A DNA stretch of 41,592 nucleotides from an uncultured Lachnospiraceae bacterium (lineage in GTDB: Bacteria > Bacillota > Clostridia > Lachnospirales > Lachnospiraceae), in assembly GCA_944376125.1 (NCBI GenBank), contig CALWBQ010000032.1, positions 1-41,592 of the forward strand. Direction: 5' to 3'. Shown in pieces: positions 1-7,790 of this stretch. The notes beneath the pieces were generated by a model. The model did no database searches. It saw only the letters and a program-made list of their open reading frames with translations, and had not been told where the DNA came from. Numbering within the stretch: position 1 is the first letter of the stretch; each line of letters starts with the position of its first letter. The position numbers and the translations under genes were made by a program.

Positions 1-1215
1 ATAAATCCGGAGTCCCCGCTCCATGGCCTTGATATCAGAAGTATCCAGCTGGAGAGGCAGATCTACTACACTCTGCAGCTCTTTCACTGCCTCCTCCATC
101 ATAACCGGCTCGTCGATCCCCGGAAGACCGACATTGACATCCAAGATATGGGCTCCCTTCTCCTGCTGGCTCAGCCCTTCTCTCAAGATGTACTCCATAT
201 TGTGATCGCGGAGAGCCTGTTTCAATTTTGGCTTTCCTGTGGGGTTGATCCGCTCTCCTATGATCACGGGATTTTTCCCGATCTCAACTGCCTTGCAGTA
301 GGAGGAAACCACAGTCCTTCTCTTCCTCTCCGGCCACACCACCGGGATATCCCGGCACTTCTGCACCACTTTGGCGATATGGGCAGGAGTGGTTCCGCAG
401 CAGCCGCCGACGATGACTGCTCCCATGCCGGCGATCTCTCTCATCCTTTCCGAAAACTCTTCGTCATCAATGTCGTACACAGTCCTGCCTCTCTCACTCC
501 TGGGAAGGCCGGCGTTGGGATTTACAATAACTGGGAGGGATGTAGCCTCCATAAGTTTTTTCACAATAGGGATCATCTGCACCGGACCCAGGCCGCAGTT
601 GACACCAATCCCATCCACCTTTAGGCCCTCCAGCAAAGCTGCCATGGATTCCACCGTCCCGCCGGTCAGCATTTTTCCCTTTTCATCAAACACCATCGTC
701 ACAAAGACTGGAAGGCTGCAGGCTTCCTTTACCCCTAAAACCGCTGCTTTCACCTCATAGCTGTCGCTCATTGTCTCGATCAGAACCAGATCGGCGTCGC
801 TTGCCCCAATCTGAGCAACTTCCCGGTAAAGGCTGACAGCCTCCTCAAAGTCCAGATCCCCCATAGGCTTCAGCAGCTTGCCAGTGGGGCCCAGATCCAA
901 AGCCACATAAGCTGGCTTTCCTGCCTGCTCCACCGCCCTCTTTGCGTTTTCCATGGCCGCCGACACGATCGTCTTTAAATCAAATTCTTCATGGGCATTG
1001 TATTTTAAAGAATTGGCTCCAAAGGTATTGGTTTTAATAATGTCGGCCCCGGCTTCCAGATAATCTCTGTGAAGGCGAATCAATGTCTCAGGTCTCTTGA
1101 CATTCCAGGTCTCCGGCAATTCTCCAGGCTTCAGCCCTTCCGCCTGAAGGACACTCCCAGTTCCGCCGTCAAAAAACAGCCTTCTCTGCCGCATCTCTTC
1201 TAATATGTTCCTCAT
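1..1215 (-). CDS. metH: Methionine synthase (cobalamin-dependent), N-terminal part, cut by window edge
   Basis: Encodes the first 405 residues of B12-dependent methionine synthase, which moves the methyl group of methyl-tetrahydrofolate to homocysteine. The reading frame stays open to base 1, so the rest lies outside the window. The homocysteine-binding barrel comes first, with the zinc-ligand cysteines visible in GVNCG and GGCCGTT. The pterin-binding domain starts near residue 315 with NPVIIGERINPTG. The start is the ATG at 1215, preceded by GAGGAG. It is the last visible gene of a metF-reactivation-metH operon, 30 bases after the reactivation gene. In this group MetH usually lacks the C-terminal reactivation domain, and the adjacent separate gene fits that. 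The cobalamin domain cannot be seen here. Identification is firm. Confidence 0.95.
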   Translation of the reverse strand, partial: MRNILEEMRQRRLFFDGGTGSVLQAEGLKPGELPETWNVKRPETLIRLHRDYLEAGADIIKTNTFGANSLKYNAHEEFDLKTIVSAAMENAKRAVEQAGKPAYVALDLGPTGKLLKPMGDLDFEEAVSLYREVAQIGASDADLVLIETMSDSYEVKAAVLGVKEACSLPVFVTMVFDEKGKMLTGGTVESMAALLEGLKVDGIGVNCGLGPVQMIPIVKKLMEATSLPVIVNPNAGLPRSERGRTVYDIDDEEFSERMREIAGMGAVIVGGCCGTTPAHIAKVVQKCRDIPVVWPERKRRTVVSSYCKAVEIGKNPVIIGERINPTGKPKLKQALRDHNMEYILREGLSQQEKGAHILDVNVGLPGIDEPVMMEEAVKELQSVVDLPLQLDTSDIKAMERGLRIY

Positions 1216-1245
1216 AAGCCGCTCTCCTCTTCCTCTTAGAATTTA

Positions 1246-1896
1246 TCAGCGCCGGTACAGGCAGTCTGTCTTCCGGCAGGCTTCACATCCCTTGACATCG
1301 CACCGGTAAGGTTTGGGGCTCACCCCCATCACCGCTGTCACAGATTTCGTCGGCACCATCAGAAGGCTGTCCGTCAGCTTGATGCCGATCCTTTTTCCCG
1401 CTTCCAGGGCATTCAAAATCTGTTCCTGGACATTTAAAGGAAAGTCCCCGTACCCAGGACTGAAGCGGGGTCTCAGGTAAAGTTCCTCCCTCTCATATGC
1501 CTCCTGCTGTTCTCTGCACAGGCTATCGCAGTAGTCCTCCAGCATAGCCGTGGCAGCCGCCTGGAGAACCACTGCCCGACTCATCTCCACCTGCATATAT
1601 TTTCGAATCAGATGGTCTGCCCCCGCCCCAAGAGTAGCGGCAAAAATGACAATTTCCGTGCAGTCCTTTAAATTTTTCCACAAATTCCGGCTCACAGTCT
1701 GAAAGCAGCCGCCGTCAATCACACCGTCCTGCCCCAGTGACAGCGGGTATGCCCGGCTCACCGCCTTCGGCGCAGCCTCCCGTTCAAGCTCTGCGATGCA
1801 GGACTCAGCCAGGTCTTTCACCCGGCTGTCAGGCTCTGTGCGGCCATAGCCCAGATACCGGAATATCTCTTTTCTGCTGATCTCCAATCTTCTCAC
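1246..1896 (-). CDS. Stand-alone methionine synthase reactivation-domain protein
   Basis: A 216-residue protein resembling the S-adenosylmethionine-binding reactivation domain that forms the C-terminus of long MetH proteins. That domain allows reductive remethylation of oxidised cob(II)alamin. The family signature is seen as RPRFSPGYGDFPL around residue 143, equivalent to the SAM-binding RxxPGY motif. The last 20 residues hold a Cys cluster (CDVKGC, CRKTDC), often present in clostridial versions and possibly metal-binding, though its role is not established. It sits 10 bases after metF and 30 before metH, so the three are almost certainly co-transcribed. The placement implies it acts in trans on the short MetH. 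The family is clear; direct proof of the trans action is not in the sequence. Confidence 0.88.
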   Translation of the reverse strand: MRRLEISRKEIFRYLGYGRTEPDSRVKDLAESCIAELEREAAPKAVSRAYPLSLGQDGVIDGGCFQTVSRNLWKNLKDCTEIVIFAATLGAGADHLIRKYMQVEMSRAVVLQAAATAMLEDYCDSLCREQQEAYEREELYLRPRFSPGYGDFPLNVQEQILNALEAGKRIGIKLTDSLLMVPTKSVTAVMGVSPKPYRCDVKGCEACRKTDCLYRR

Positions 1897-1906
1897 CCTG
1901 CCCTGT

Positions 1907-2767
1907 TTACCGGATAATCTGGGACAAACTGTCTCGGATCCTCTCCGCCACGTCTGATTTGTTCATAGAATAAATGTGGACTGCATTGACACCGTTGGCG
2001 ATCAGATCAATGATCTGATCCGTAGCATAGGCGATCCCCGCCTGCTTCATGGCCGCCGGGTCATTGCCGAACCGGTCCACAATCGCCTTGAACCGGGACG
2101 GCAGATATGTTCCGGACATCCTGCAGATCCGGGTGATCTGCTTTGCATTGGTCACAGGCATGATCCCGACAATCACCGGGACGGTTATACCCTTCTCCCG
2201 AATCCGGTAAAGGAAATTGTAGAGAATATTATTGTCAAAAAACATCTGGGTGGTCAAAAAATCACAGCCCGCATCCACCTTCTCTTTCAGATGGATGATG
2301 TCCTCATCCTTCGATGCCGATTCCACATGGCCCTCTGGATAGCAGGCGCCCCCGATGCAGAAATCTCCGGCCTCTTTGATTTCCGCTACCAGCTCACTGG
2401 CATACATGTAATCAAAGGCGGTTCGTCCCCCTTCCGGGATGTCTCCCCGGAGAGCCAAGATATTTTCAATGTGGTTTTCTTTTAATTCCTGCAAAAGTTC
2501 CCTCACCCGCTCTCTGGTAGAAGAAACGCAAGTCAGGTGGGCCAGCGGCGTAACCTGCCCTTTATCCCGGATCATAGACGCAATCCGCACCGTATATTCA
2601 CTGGTTCCCCCGCCGGCCCCGTAGGTTACGCTCATAAATGCCGGGCGGGTCCTGGCGATCTCCAGTGCTGCCTTCTCCACAGTTTCATAATTGTCAGCCG
2701 TCTTAGGCGGAAATACTTCAAATGAGAGAGTTGGTTTTCCTTCTGCTAAAATGTCCCGAATTTTCAT
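1907..2767 (-). CDS. metF: 5,10-methylenetetrahydrofolate reductase
   Basis: A 286-residue FAD-dependent reductase making 5-methyl-tetrahydrofolate, the methyl donor for MetH encoded two genes downstream. Family hallmarks are visible: FEVFPP near residue 17 carrying the catalytic Glu, ALRGDIP near residue 105 with the FAD-interacting Asp, and TQMFFDN near residue 173 with the folate-binding Gln. Length is normal for bacterial MetF. The start ATG at 2767 follows GAGGAGGACAAC. It is the first gene of the leftward methionine operon and has a good sigma-A promoter that overlaps the end of the preceding peptidase gene, plus a hairpin in its leader. No S-box, T-box or cobalamin riboswitch was recognised upstream, so how methionine controls this operon is unclear. 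Confidence 0.96.
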   Translation of the reverse strand: MKIRDILAEGKPTLSFEVFPPKTADNYETVEKAALEIARTRPAFMSVTYGAGGGTSEYTVRIASMIRDKGQVTPLAHLTCVSSTRERVRELLQELKENHIENILALRGDIPEGGRTAFDYMYASELVAEIKEAGDFCIGGACYPEGHVESASKDEDIIHLKEKVDAGCDFLTTQMFFDNNILYNFLYRIREKGITVPVIVGIMPVTNAKQITRICRMSGTYLPSRFKAIVDRFGNDPAAMKQAGIAYATDQIIDLIANGVNAVHIYSMNKSDVAERIRDSLSQIIR

Positions 2768-2845
2768 GTTGTCCTCCTCTTCTGTGCATATCAGTTAAGC
2801 CATGCTGGATCGATCCTACAGCCAAACCCTTCTTCATTTTACAGC

Positions 2846-2882
2846 GAGTGCCCGCCCTGTCATCCAGACAAAGCGGGCACTC
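2846..2882 (-). promoter_or_regulatory. Perfect 10-bp hairpin in metF leader
   Basis: GAGTGCCCGC and GCGGGCACTC form a perfect 10-bp stem around a 17-base loop. It lies just after the predicted metF transcription start and about 80 bases before the ATG. No U-run follows on either strand, so it is not a standard terminator. It may stabilise or regulate the mRNA, or end read-through from the M32 peptidase gene. Confidence 0.5.
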
Positions 2883-2899
2883 CCACTCATACTTCACCT

Positions 2900-2928
2900 A
2901 CTATATCATAACCATTTTGGAATTTCAA
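2900..2928 (-). promoter_or_regulatory. Sigma-A promoter for metF operon
   Basis: On the minus strand a TTGAAA -35 box (2923-2928) and a TATAGT -10 box (2900-2905) are separated by exactly 17 bases. The -35 box overlaps the stop codon of the M32 peptidase gene, so the metF operon starts inside the end of its neighbour. Confidence 0.7.
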
Positions 2929-4427
2929 TCTGTGATTTCATACAGCTTCCCGTATTTTTCTTTCAGATAGCGAATATAGTAATCCGGATTAAAATCCTCG
3001 CCTGTTACATCTTTTATGATCTGACGGCTGGTTTTCAATTTGCCGTACTGATGGATGTTCTCCCGCAAGTACTCTCGGATTACGTCCAATCTTCCTTCCC
3101 GGAGCAGGCCGTCGAAATCCATCTCTTTCTTCATATGATAATAAATCTGCGCCCCGAAAGCGCTGCCCAGGGCATAAGACGGAAAATAACCGAAGGATCC
3201 CTGAGACCAATGGATGTCCTGGAGCACACCTTCAGAATCCGTCTCTGGCCGGATGCCCAGATATTCCTCGTATTTGTCCCCCCATATCCGGGGAAGCTGA
3301 TCTACATCCAAATCATCCTCAATCAGCATCTTTTCAATCTCATATCGGATCAGCACGTGCAGGCTGTAAGTCAGCTCATCCGCCTCAGTGCGAATCAGAT
3401 CTGGGTGTACCTTATTGACCGCCCTCACAAACTGATCCAGGCCAATCTCAGTAAATGTCTCTGGAAACAGTTCCTGAAATTTTCCGTAGATCGGCTCCCA
3501 AAATGCCTGGCTTCTGCCAATAATATTCTCAAAAAATCTGGACTGGGACTCATGCATTCCCATAGATGCCCCCTGGCCAACCATCGTCTGAGTCAAATCA
3601 TCCCGGATCCCCATCTCGTAGATCCCGTGGCCGGCCTCATGGATAACGGAAAACAGGGAGCTGTCCACCCGGTCTGTATAGTGGGTGGTGATCCGCACAT
3701 CCTGATTGTGAAGATTCGTGGTAAATGGATGGGCACTGACTGCCAGCACGCCTCGGCGAAAATCAAATCCCAGATACTCCGCTATAAAGCGCGCAAGACG
3801 CTCCTGTCTGTCTTCGGAAAAATCGCCTGTCAGAAAATCATCCCGGATCAGGACGCGGCTCTCTGTAACTTTCCTTAAAAAGGGAACCAACTCCTCCTTC
3901 AGGCGGCCAAAAAACTGATCCAGCTGATCCATAGAAAAGCCTTTTTCGTAAGCATCCAGCAGTGCGTCATACCTTTTCTGCCCTGGCTTTGCCCTGTAAT
4001 CTCCAAATTTTTTCTGGTAACGGACTACCTCTCTCAAAACCGGGGCAAAGCTCTGAAAATCATTTTCCTCCTTCGCCTTCTCCCAGACTCTCACTGACTC
4101 AGAAGCCAATTTTGCAAACGCCTGGTATTCATCCTGGGGAATGCAGTCTAATTGATCCAGCTGGTCTTCCAGTTCCCGGACGACAGCCTCCTGAACCTCT
4201 GTCAGCGGTTCCTCCCGACATTCCTTGACAAGCTGCTTCACCTCCCCATTGGTTACCGCCTGAAAATATTCTCCAGATAAAATCTCAATCACCCTGGAAG
4301 TCTTAGCCCCCGCCGCTTTCGGAGCCAGAGTCGCATCATCCCACTCAAACAGCGTCAGAGCTGTCTGAACTGCCATGGCCTTATCCAGGTAAGGCTGCAG
4401 TTTTTCATAAGCTGTATTCATATTCAT
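2925..4427 (-). CDS. M32 family metallocarboxypeptidase (carboxypeptidase Taq type)
   Basis: A 500-residue cytoplasmic zinc carboxypeptidase of family M32, which trims C-terminal residues from peptides. The family pattern is complete: HPFT at 233-236, DVRITT at 243-248, the zinc motif HEAGH at 263-267, and HESQSRF at 292-298 that supplies the third zinc ligand. Length is typical (about 500). There is no signal peptide. The ORF begins with two in-frame ATGs six bases apart; AAAGGAG stands 4 bases before the first and 10 before the second, so either could be used. The gene lies between the metF operon and a terminator closing the upstream secreted-protein gene. It therefore probably has its own promoter in the short gap upstream, though none was identified with confidence. 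Confidence 0.95.
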   Translation of the reverse strand: MNMNTAYEKLQPYLDKAMAVQTALTLFEWDDATLAPKAAGAKTSRVIEILSGEYFQAVTNGEVKQLVKECREEPLTEVQEAVVRELEDQLDQLDCIPQDEYQAFAKLASESVRVWEKAKEENDFQSFAPVLREVVRYQKKFGDYRAKPGQKRYDALLDAYEKGFSMDQLDQFFGRLKEELVPFLRKVTESRVLIRDDFLTGDFSEDRQERLARFIAEYLGFDFRRGVLAVSAHPFTTNLHNQDVRITTHYTDRVDSSLFSVIHEAGHGIYEMGIRDDLTQTMVGQGASMGMHESQSRFFENIIGRSQAFWEPIYGKFQELFPETFTEIGLDQFVRAVNKVHPDLIRTEADELTYSLHVLIRYEIEKMLIEDDLDVDQLPRIWGDKYEEYLGIRPETDSEGVLQDIHWSQGSFGYFPSYALGSAFGAQIYYHMKKEMDFDGLLREGRLDVIREYLRENIHQYGKLKTSRQIIKDVTGEDFNPDYYIRYLKEKYGKLYEITD

Positions 4428-4440
4428 TGTTCTCCTTTAG

Positions 4441-4474
4441 AAAATAAAAAGGGACACCCTTCAGTGAGTGTCCC
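4441..4474 (-). terminator. Intrinsic terminator of the methionine-rich secreted protein gene
   Basis: On the minus strand, GGGACAC pairs with GTGTCCC (7 bp, 10-base loop) and is followed by TTTTTATTTT. It begins 16 bases after the stop codon at 4490. A textbook Rho-independent terminator. Confidence 0.85.
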
Positions 4475-4489
4475 CCAAAAGAATCAAGT

Positions 4490-5509
4490 TCATACGGCCA
4501 TATCTTCATAGCCGATCAGTTCCTCATAGCCTTCTGTAGAGGGGAAGCTGATGACTACCGGCTGGCTGGGATCCTGAATGTCAATGGTCATATCCATTCC
4601 CATATCCATTGTCATGCCCAGAAAGTCCATTGTCATGTCCATAGAAACGCTCTCCTCCTCCGGATAACCGTTCTCGTCGATCTTGACAGTGCCGGAAGCT
4701 CTGGTCACTTCATAGCTGTACCCAAGATCAGACATATCCATGCCGGCGGCAGCCATAATACTCTGAACCGCAGAATTGAGTTCAGCAGAATTTACGTCAT
4801 AGGTAATGGTTTTCTTTGCGCCGTCATAGTACAGCTTCAGGTTCTCCATTCCATACAGAGGATCTGAGATATCCATCTGAGATACCATATTTACGGACTG
4901 CTCCATAGCTTCGTCCATATCCATAGGCATCTTAATCTTGGTTCCCATAGTATCCATGTACATATAGCCATCCAGATAAAACATATTTATATTGATCGTC
5001 TCACCCTCAGCAGTAACCGCCATATTATAAAGCAGCTCCAGGTTGCCGGAAAGCAGGCCATTTGCCTTCATATCCATGTTCATCAGCATCTCCAGGCTTT
5101 CCCCATCTATGGTCATATTGATAACCGCATCCACCTGAGCGTCCATGCTGTTCATAGAGGAACTGGCCTCTGAAACTGCCTGATAGATCGCACCGATCTC
5201 CTCCTGAGACGCGCTCAGATCCATCTGCTGAACATTTCCGCCGACTACCCAGGCTCCCGTGCTGTCTACAATCCAGTTGTTTACCACCGTATTCTGATCC
5301 AGATGTCCGTTGGCGTCAAAATGGTAACATTCTGCAATGCCGTCACTATTGCCGTCGATCCACTCCCAGGTGTCCTGAGCGTAGCTCCCATCATCCTCCT
5401 GATACTTCCAGGTTACGCCATCCCTTTCCCACTGTCCTGCAAAAGCAGGAAATGCCATACACATGACTGCCGGGAAAACTAGCAGTCCAATCTTTTTCCA
5501 ACTCTTCAT
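4490..5509 (-). CDS. Secreted methionine-rich protein with N-terminal cell-wall-binding-like repeat
   Basis: A 339-residue exported protein of unknown function. Residues 1-24 are a signal peptide with a Lys-rich start and a cleavage site after AFA. Residues about 25-95 contain aromatic-Gly repeats (GVTWKYQEDDGSYAQDTW, then WIVDSTGAWVV) resembling choline/cell-wall-binding repeats. The rest is an acidic domain resembling DUF6612-type lipoproteins, unusually rich in methionine (about 32 Met in the mature chain), with Met-Asp alternation such as MDMTMDF and MTMDMGMDM. The start at 5509 is preferred over the in-frame ATG at 5530 because AAAGGAG precedes it by a normal distance and the signal peptide begins there. 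It is monocistronic between a promoter-bearing gap and a clear terminator. Metal binding is possible but unproven. Confidence 0.75.
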   Translation of the reverse strand: MKSWKKIGLLVFPAVMCMAFPAFAGQWERDGVTWKYQEDDGSYAQDTWEWIDGNSDGIAECYHFDANGHLDQNTVVNNWIVDSTGAWVVGGNVQQMDLSASQEEIGAIYQAVSEASSSMNSMDAQVDAVINMTIDGESLEMLMNMDMKANGLLSGNLELLYNMAVTAEGETININMFYLDGYMYMDTMGTKIKMPMDMDEAMEQSVNMVSQMDISDPLYGMENLKLYYDGAKKTITYDVNSAELNSAVQSIMAAAGMDMSDLGYSYEVTRASGTVKIDENGYPEEESVSMDMTMDFLGMTMDMGMDMTIDIQDPSQPVVISFPSTEGYEELIGYEDMAV

Positions 5510-5598
5510 AGTTGCCTCTCCTTTTTGCATAAAATTGCAGGTTCCTCTCTGCTGCCGAAAATCTCCCTATTGGATTGGATTTTCAACAACTTACAGGT

Positions 5599-5627
5599 AT
5601 TTTACCTCTTTTTTGAAAATTATACAA
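5599..5627 (-). promoter_or_regulatory. Probable promoter of the methionine-rich secreted protein gene
   Basis: Minus strand: TTGTAT (5622-5627), a 17-base spacer and TAAAAT (5599-5604). An overlapping TATAAT at 5619-5624 lacks a good -35. The surroundings are very AT-rich. The remaining 5510-5765 intergenic DNA holds only this and a GC-rich hairpin. Confidence 0.5.
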
Positions 5628-5713
5628 GTTTTTTCTGAATCCATCTGGAAAAAACGAAAAATTTTAACGAAAAGCAAACGAGGAGGAACGTTTTCTTCCT
5701 CTATATACACAGC

Positions 5714-5739
5714 AGGCGCCCCGCCTGCACGGGACGCCT
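5714..5739 (-). terminator. Possible weak terminator after the NUDIX gene
   Basis: A 10-bp stem (AGGCGCCCCG with CGGGACGCCT, one G-U pair in RNA) around a 6-base loop, 27 bases past the NUDIX stop codon. No clear U-run follows on the minus strand, so termination is uncertain. Confidence 0.35.
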
Positions 5740-5765
5740 TGGTGATTTTGTATTGTGTGCCTGCC

Positions 5766-6218
5766 TCAGAAATACTTCTTGCTTCCCCAGAGATTGCTTC
5801 GCTTTAAGTCCAGGTACTCATTGTAAGCCTTCTCCAGTATCTGCTTTTCATTAGAAAATTTCAGCAGATGGTATGCTTCGTAAAACTTGTAATAACCGGA
5901 ATCAATGAAATATTCCTCCCGCTGTGGTTTACTGTAATAACTGTCTGCCATCATCAGATACCAATGAACATCCTTTTCCACAATATCCTGGGGTGTGTTA
6001 AAAGAATATTGGCTCTTTCCAATGTATTTGATGATAGAGGCATTAACGCCAGTCTCCTCCTTTACCTCTCGGAGAGCTGTCTCTTTAAATTCCTCTCCCG
6101 GTTCTACAGTTCCCTTTGGAAGTACCCAGCCCTCATACTTGTTTTTGTAATTCTTGTAGAGGACCAGTATCTTTCCGCGAAAGATAACCACACCGCCGCA
6201 GCTAGTTGCTTCGATCAT
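5766..6218 (-). CDS. NUDIX hydrolase
   Basis: A 150-residue hydrolase of nucleoside diphosphates linked to another moiety. The 23-residue NUDIX box is complete at residues 36-58: Gly36, Glu42, then REVKEETGV, which carries the metal-binding glutamates. The N-terminus CGGVVIF starts the usual beta sheet, followed by WVLPKGTVEPGE, a form common in Ap4A hydrolase and ADP-ribose pyrophosphatase-like members. The substrate cannot be read from the sequence. The start ATG at 6218 follows AGGAGGGATTGCG. The gene has its own strong promoter and appears monocistronic; the C-terminal 60 residues are Tyr/Lys-rich and not conserved in the core fold. Confidence 0.9.
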   Translation of the reverse strand: MIEATSCGGVVIFRGKILVLYKNYKNKYEGWVLPKGTVEPGEEFKETALREVKEETGVNASIIKYIGKSQYSFNTPQDIVEKDVHWYLMMADSYYSKPQREEYFIDSGYYKFYEAYHLLKFSNEKQILEKAYNEYLDLKRSNLWGSKKYF

Positions 6219-6262
6219 CGCAATCCCTCCTGGTCGCAGGTGTGTCCTTTTTCTCTGTCACT

Positions 6263-6291
6263 AGTATACCTCTTTTTTATATGTTATGCAA
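6263..6291 (-). promoter_or_regulatory. Sigma-A promoter for the NUDIX gene
   Basis: Minus strand: TTGCAT (6286-6291), a 17-base spacer, and TATACT (6263-6268), about 45 bases before the NUDIX ATG. Both boxes are near consensus. Confidence 0.7.
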
Positions 6292-6353
6292 GAATTATCT
6301 AAAACGCGGGGAGAACGGATCCCAAAATCTGCTTTTAAGCTGGCGCGATCTTC

Positions 6354-7790
6354 TCACTGTCCGTTCAAATACGCATCCATCACTGCACGGGCGATGGGAG
6401 CCGCCTCCCGGCCCCCGGAACCGCCCTCCTCCACGATCACTGTCACTGCTATTTGGGGGTTGTCAGCCGGAGCAAATCCAGTAAACCAGGCGTGGCTCTC
6501 TTTTCCTGTTTCAAATTCCGCAGAGCCCGTCTTGCCTGCTGCCTGGTAGGCATCCGTCTGGAGCGCTGACGCAGTGCCCTCATTTACCACAGCCTCCATC
6601 ATGGCTGTCAGCTTATGGGCTTCCTCCGCCGTCATCAGGCTGCCGTATTCCTCCGGAGAAAAGCGCTCTGCCTCCTCCCCTTTTGCATTGGTCACACAAT
6701 CGATCAGGTACGGTTTCATCAGAACACCGCCGTTTGCAATCGCCGATGTGATCATCAGATTGTGAATCGGTGACATCTGGGTGCTCCCCTGCCCGATGGA
6801 TGTCTGAAGCACTTCCCAAATCCCCGGTTCACTCCCCATGGTATAGGAGCTCTTGCTGTAAGGGAGGGAAAGCGGCAGTTCCTGATTGAAGAGAAGCTGA
6901 TCTGCAAGCTCCTCCATCCTTCCGTGGTCCAAATAAAGGCCCAGATTGGCAAAGGCCCCATTGCAGGAATTGGCAAAAGCCATGGTAAGATCCTGATGGC
7001 CGTGGGCACTGCTGTGATAGCAGCGGATCGAATAATCCCCATTTTGGTAGACCCCGGTACAGTCAAACTCATAGGCATTATAGTCATCCGGGTGCTCCCG
7101 GATCTGTTCCAGAGCCGTAACGATCTTAAATGTAGAGCCCGGCGGGTAGAGCCCCTGAGTGGCCCGATTTAGCAAAAGGCCCTCTTCTGAGCTTCCGCTT
7201 ACCAGGCTGTCCCACAGAGCGTTGATCTGGTTCGGGTCGAAATCCGGCTTGGAAACCATGGCCAGGATCTTTCCTGTGCTGGGCTCCATGGCGATGACAG
7301 CCCCTCTGCGGTCTCCCAGCGCATCGTAGGCTGCCTGCTGCAGTTCAATGTCTAAGGTCGTCACCACATGATCCCCGGGATTCTTCTCATCCATAATCTC
7401 CTGTATGATTTTCTCCCCAAGATTAATATGGGAAGACAAAAGATAAAAATCTGCCAGAGATTCCAGTCCGGTTTTCCCCCTGGTGGACCAGCCCACCACA
7501 TGGCAGAAAAGAGAACCGTAAGGGTAAGAGCGGGTTTCGCTCCCATCTTCTCCTTGCACTGTCTCTGCCAGGATCCGGCCGTCATTGCTGAGGATATCCC
7601 CTCTCACGACCCGCTCTGAAAGCTGGGCCAGCCTTCCATTGTAGGGATTATTGATGACATCCTCGCTCTCCGCCTGCATAAACCAGACAAAGTACAGTAC
7701 CAGAAGCAAAAAGACAGCTCCTATCAGGTAGGTCACAAATAAAATATTGTTATTGGATCCGGACTTCGTATCTTTCCGTTTATTTTTCAT
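6354..7790 (-). CDS. Class B penicillin-binding protein (peptidoglycan transpeptidase)
   Basis: A 478-residue membrane-anchored transpeptidase that cross-links peptidoglycan. One transmembrane segment spans residues 16-38. The three active-site motifs are intact: STFK with the nucleophilic Ser219, SCN at 275-277 and KTGS at 420-423. There are no PASTA domains and the N-terminal dimerisation part is short, as in the PbpA/PBP2-type proteins paired with FtsW/RodA. Its ATG lies inside the end of the upstream RodA/FtsW gene (11-base overlap), so the two are translationally coupled and probably act as a polymerase-transpeptidase pair in elongation, division or sporulation. Which of these cannot be decided here. 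No terminator was seen after the stop codon. Confidence 0.93.
   Translation of the reverse strand: MKNKRKDTKSGSNNNILFVTYLIGAVFLLLVLYFVWFMQAESEDVINNPYNGRLAQLSERVVRGDILSNDGRILAETVQGEDGSETRSYPYGSLFCHVVGWSTRGKTGLESLADFYLLSSHINLGEKIIQEIMDEKNPGDHVVTTLDIELQQAAYDALGDRRGAVIAMEPSTGKILAMVSKPDFDPNQINALWDSLVSGSSEEGLLLNRATQGLYPPGSTFKIVTALEQIREHPDDYNAYEFDCTGVYQNGDYSIRCYHSSAHGHQDLTMAFANSCNGAFANLGLYLDHGRMEELADQLLFNQELPLSLPYSKSSYTMGSEPGIWEVLQTSIGQGSTQMSPIHNLMITSAIANGGVLMKPYLIDCVTNAKGEEAERFSPEEYGSLMTAEEAHKLTAMMEAVVNEGTASALQTDAYQAAGKTGSAEFETGKESHAWFTGFAPADNPQIAVTVIVEEGGSGGREAAPIARAVMDAYLNGQ

Noticed and set aside
148..760. Plus-strand open frames at the left edge
   Set aside because: They are antisense to metH, whose N-terminal domain is unambiguous in the minus strand.
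2768..2900. Possible S-box, T-box or cobalamin riboswitch before metF
   Set aside because: Only one simple hairpin is present; none of the conserved riboswitch sequences could be found.
2802..3878. Open frame of 358 codons on the plus strand
   Set aside because: It lies antisense to the M32 peptidase gene, which has complete family motifs. It has no recognisable domain and no ribosome binding site.
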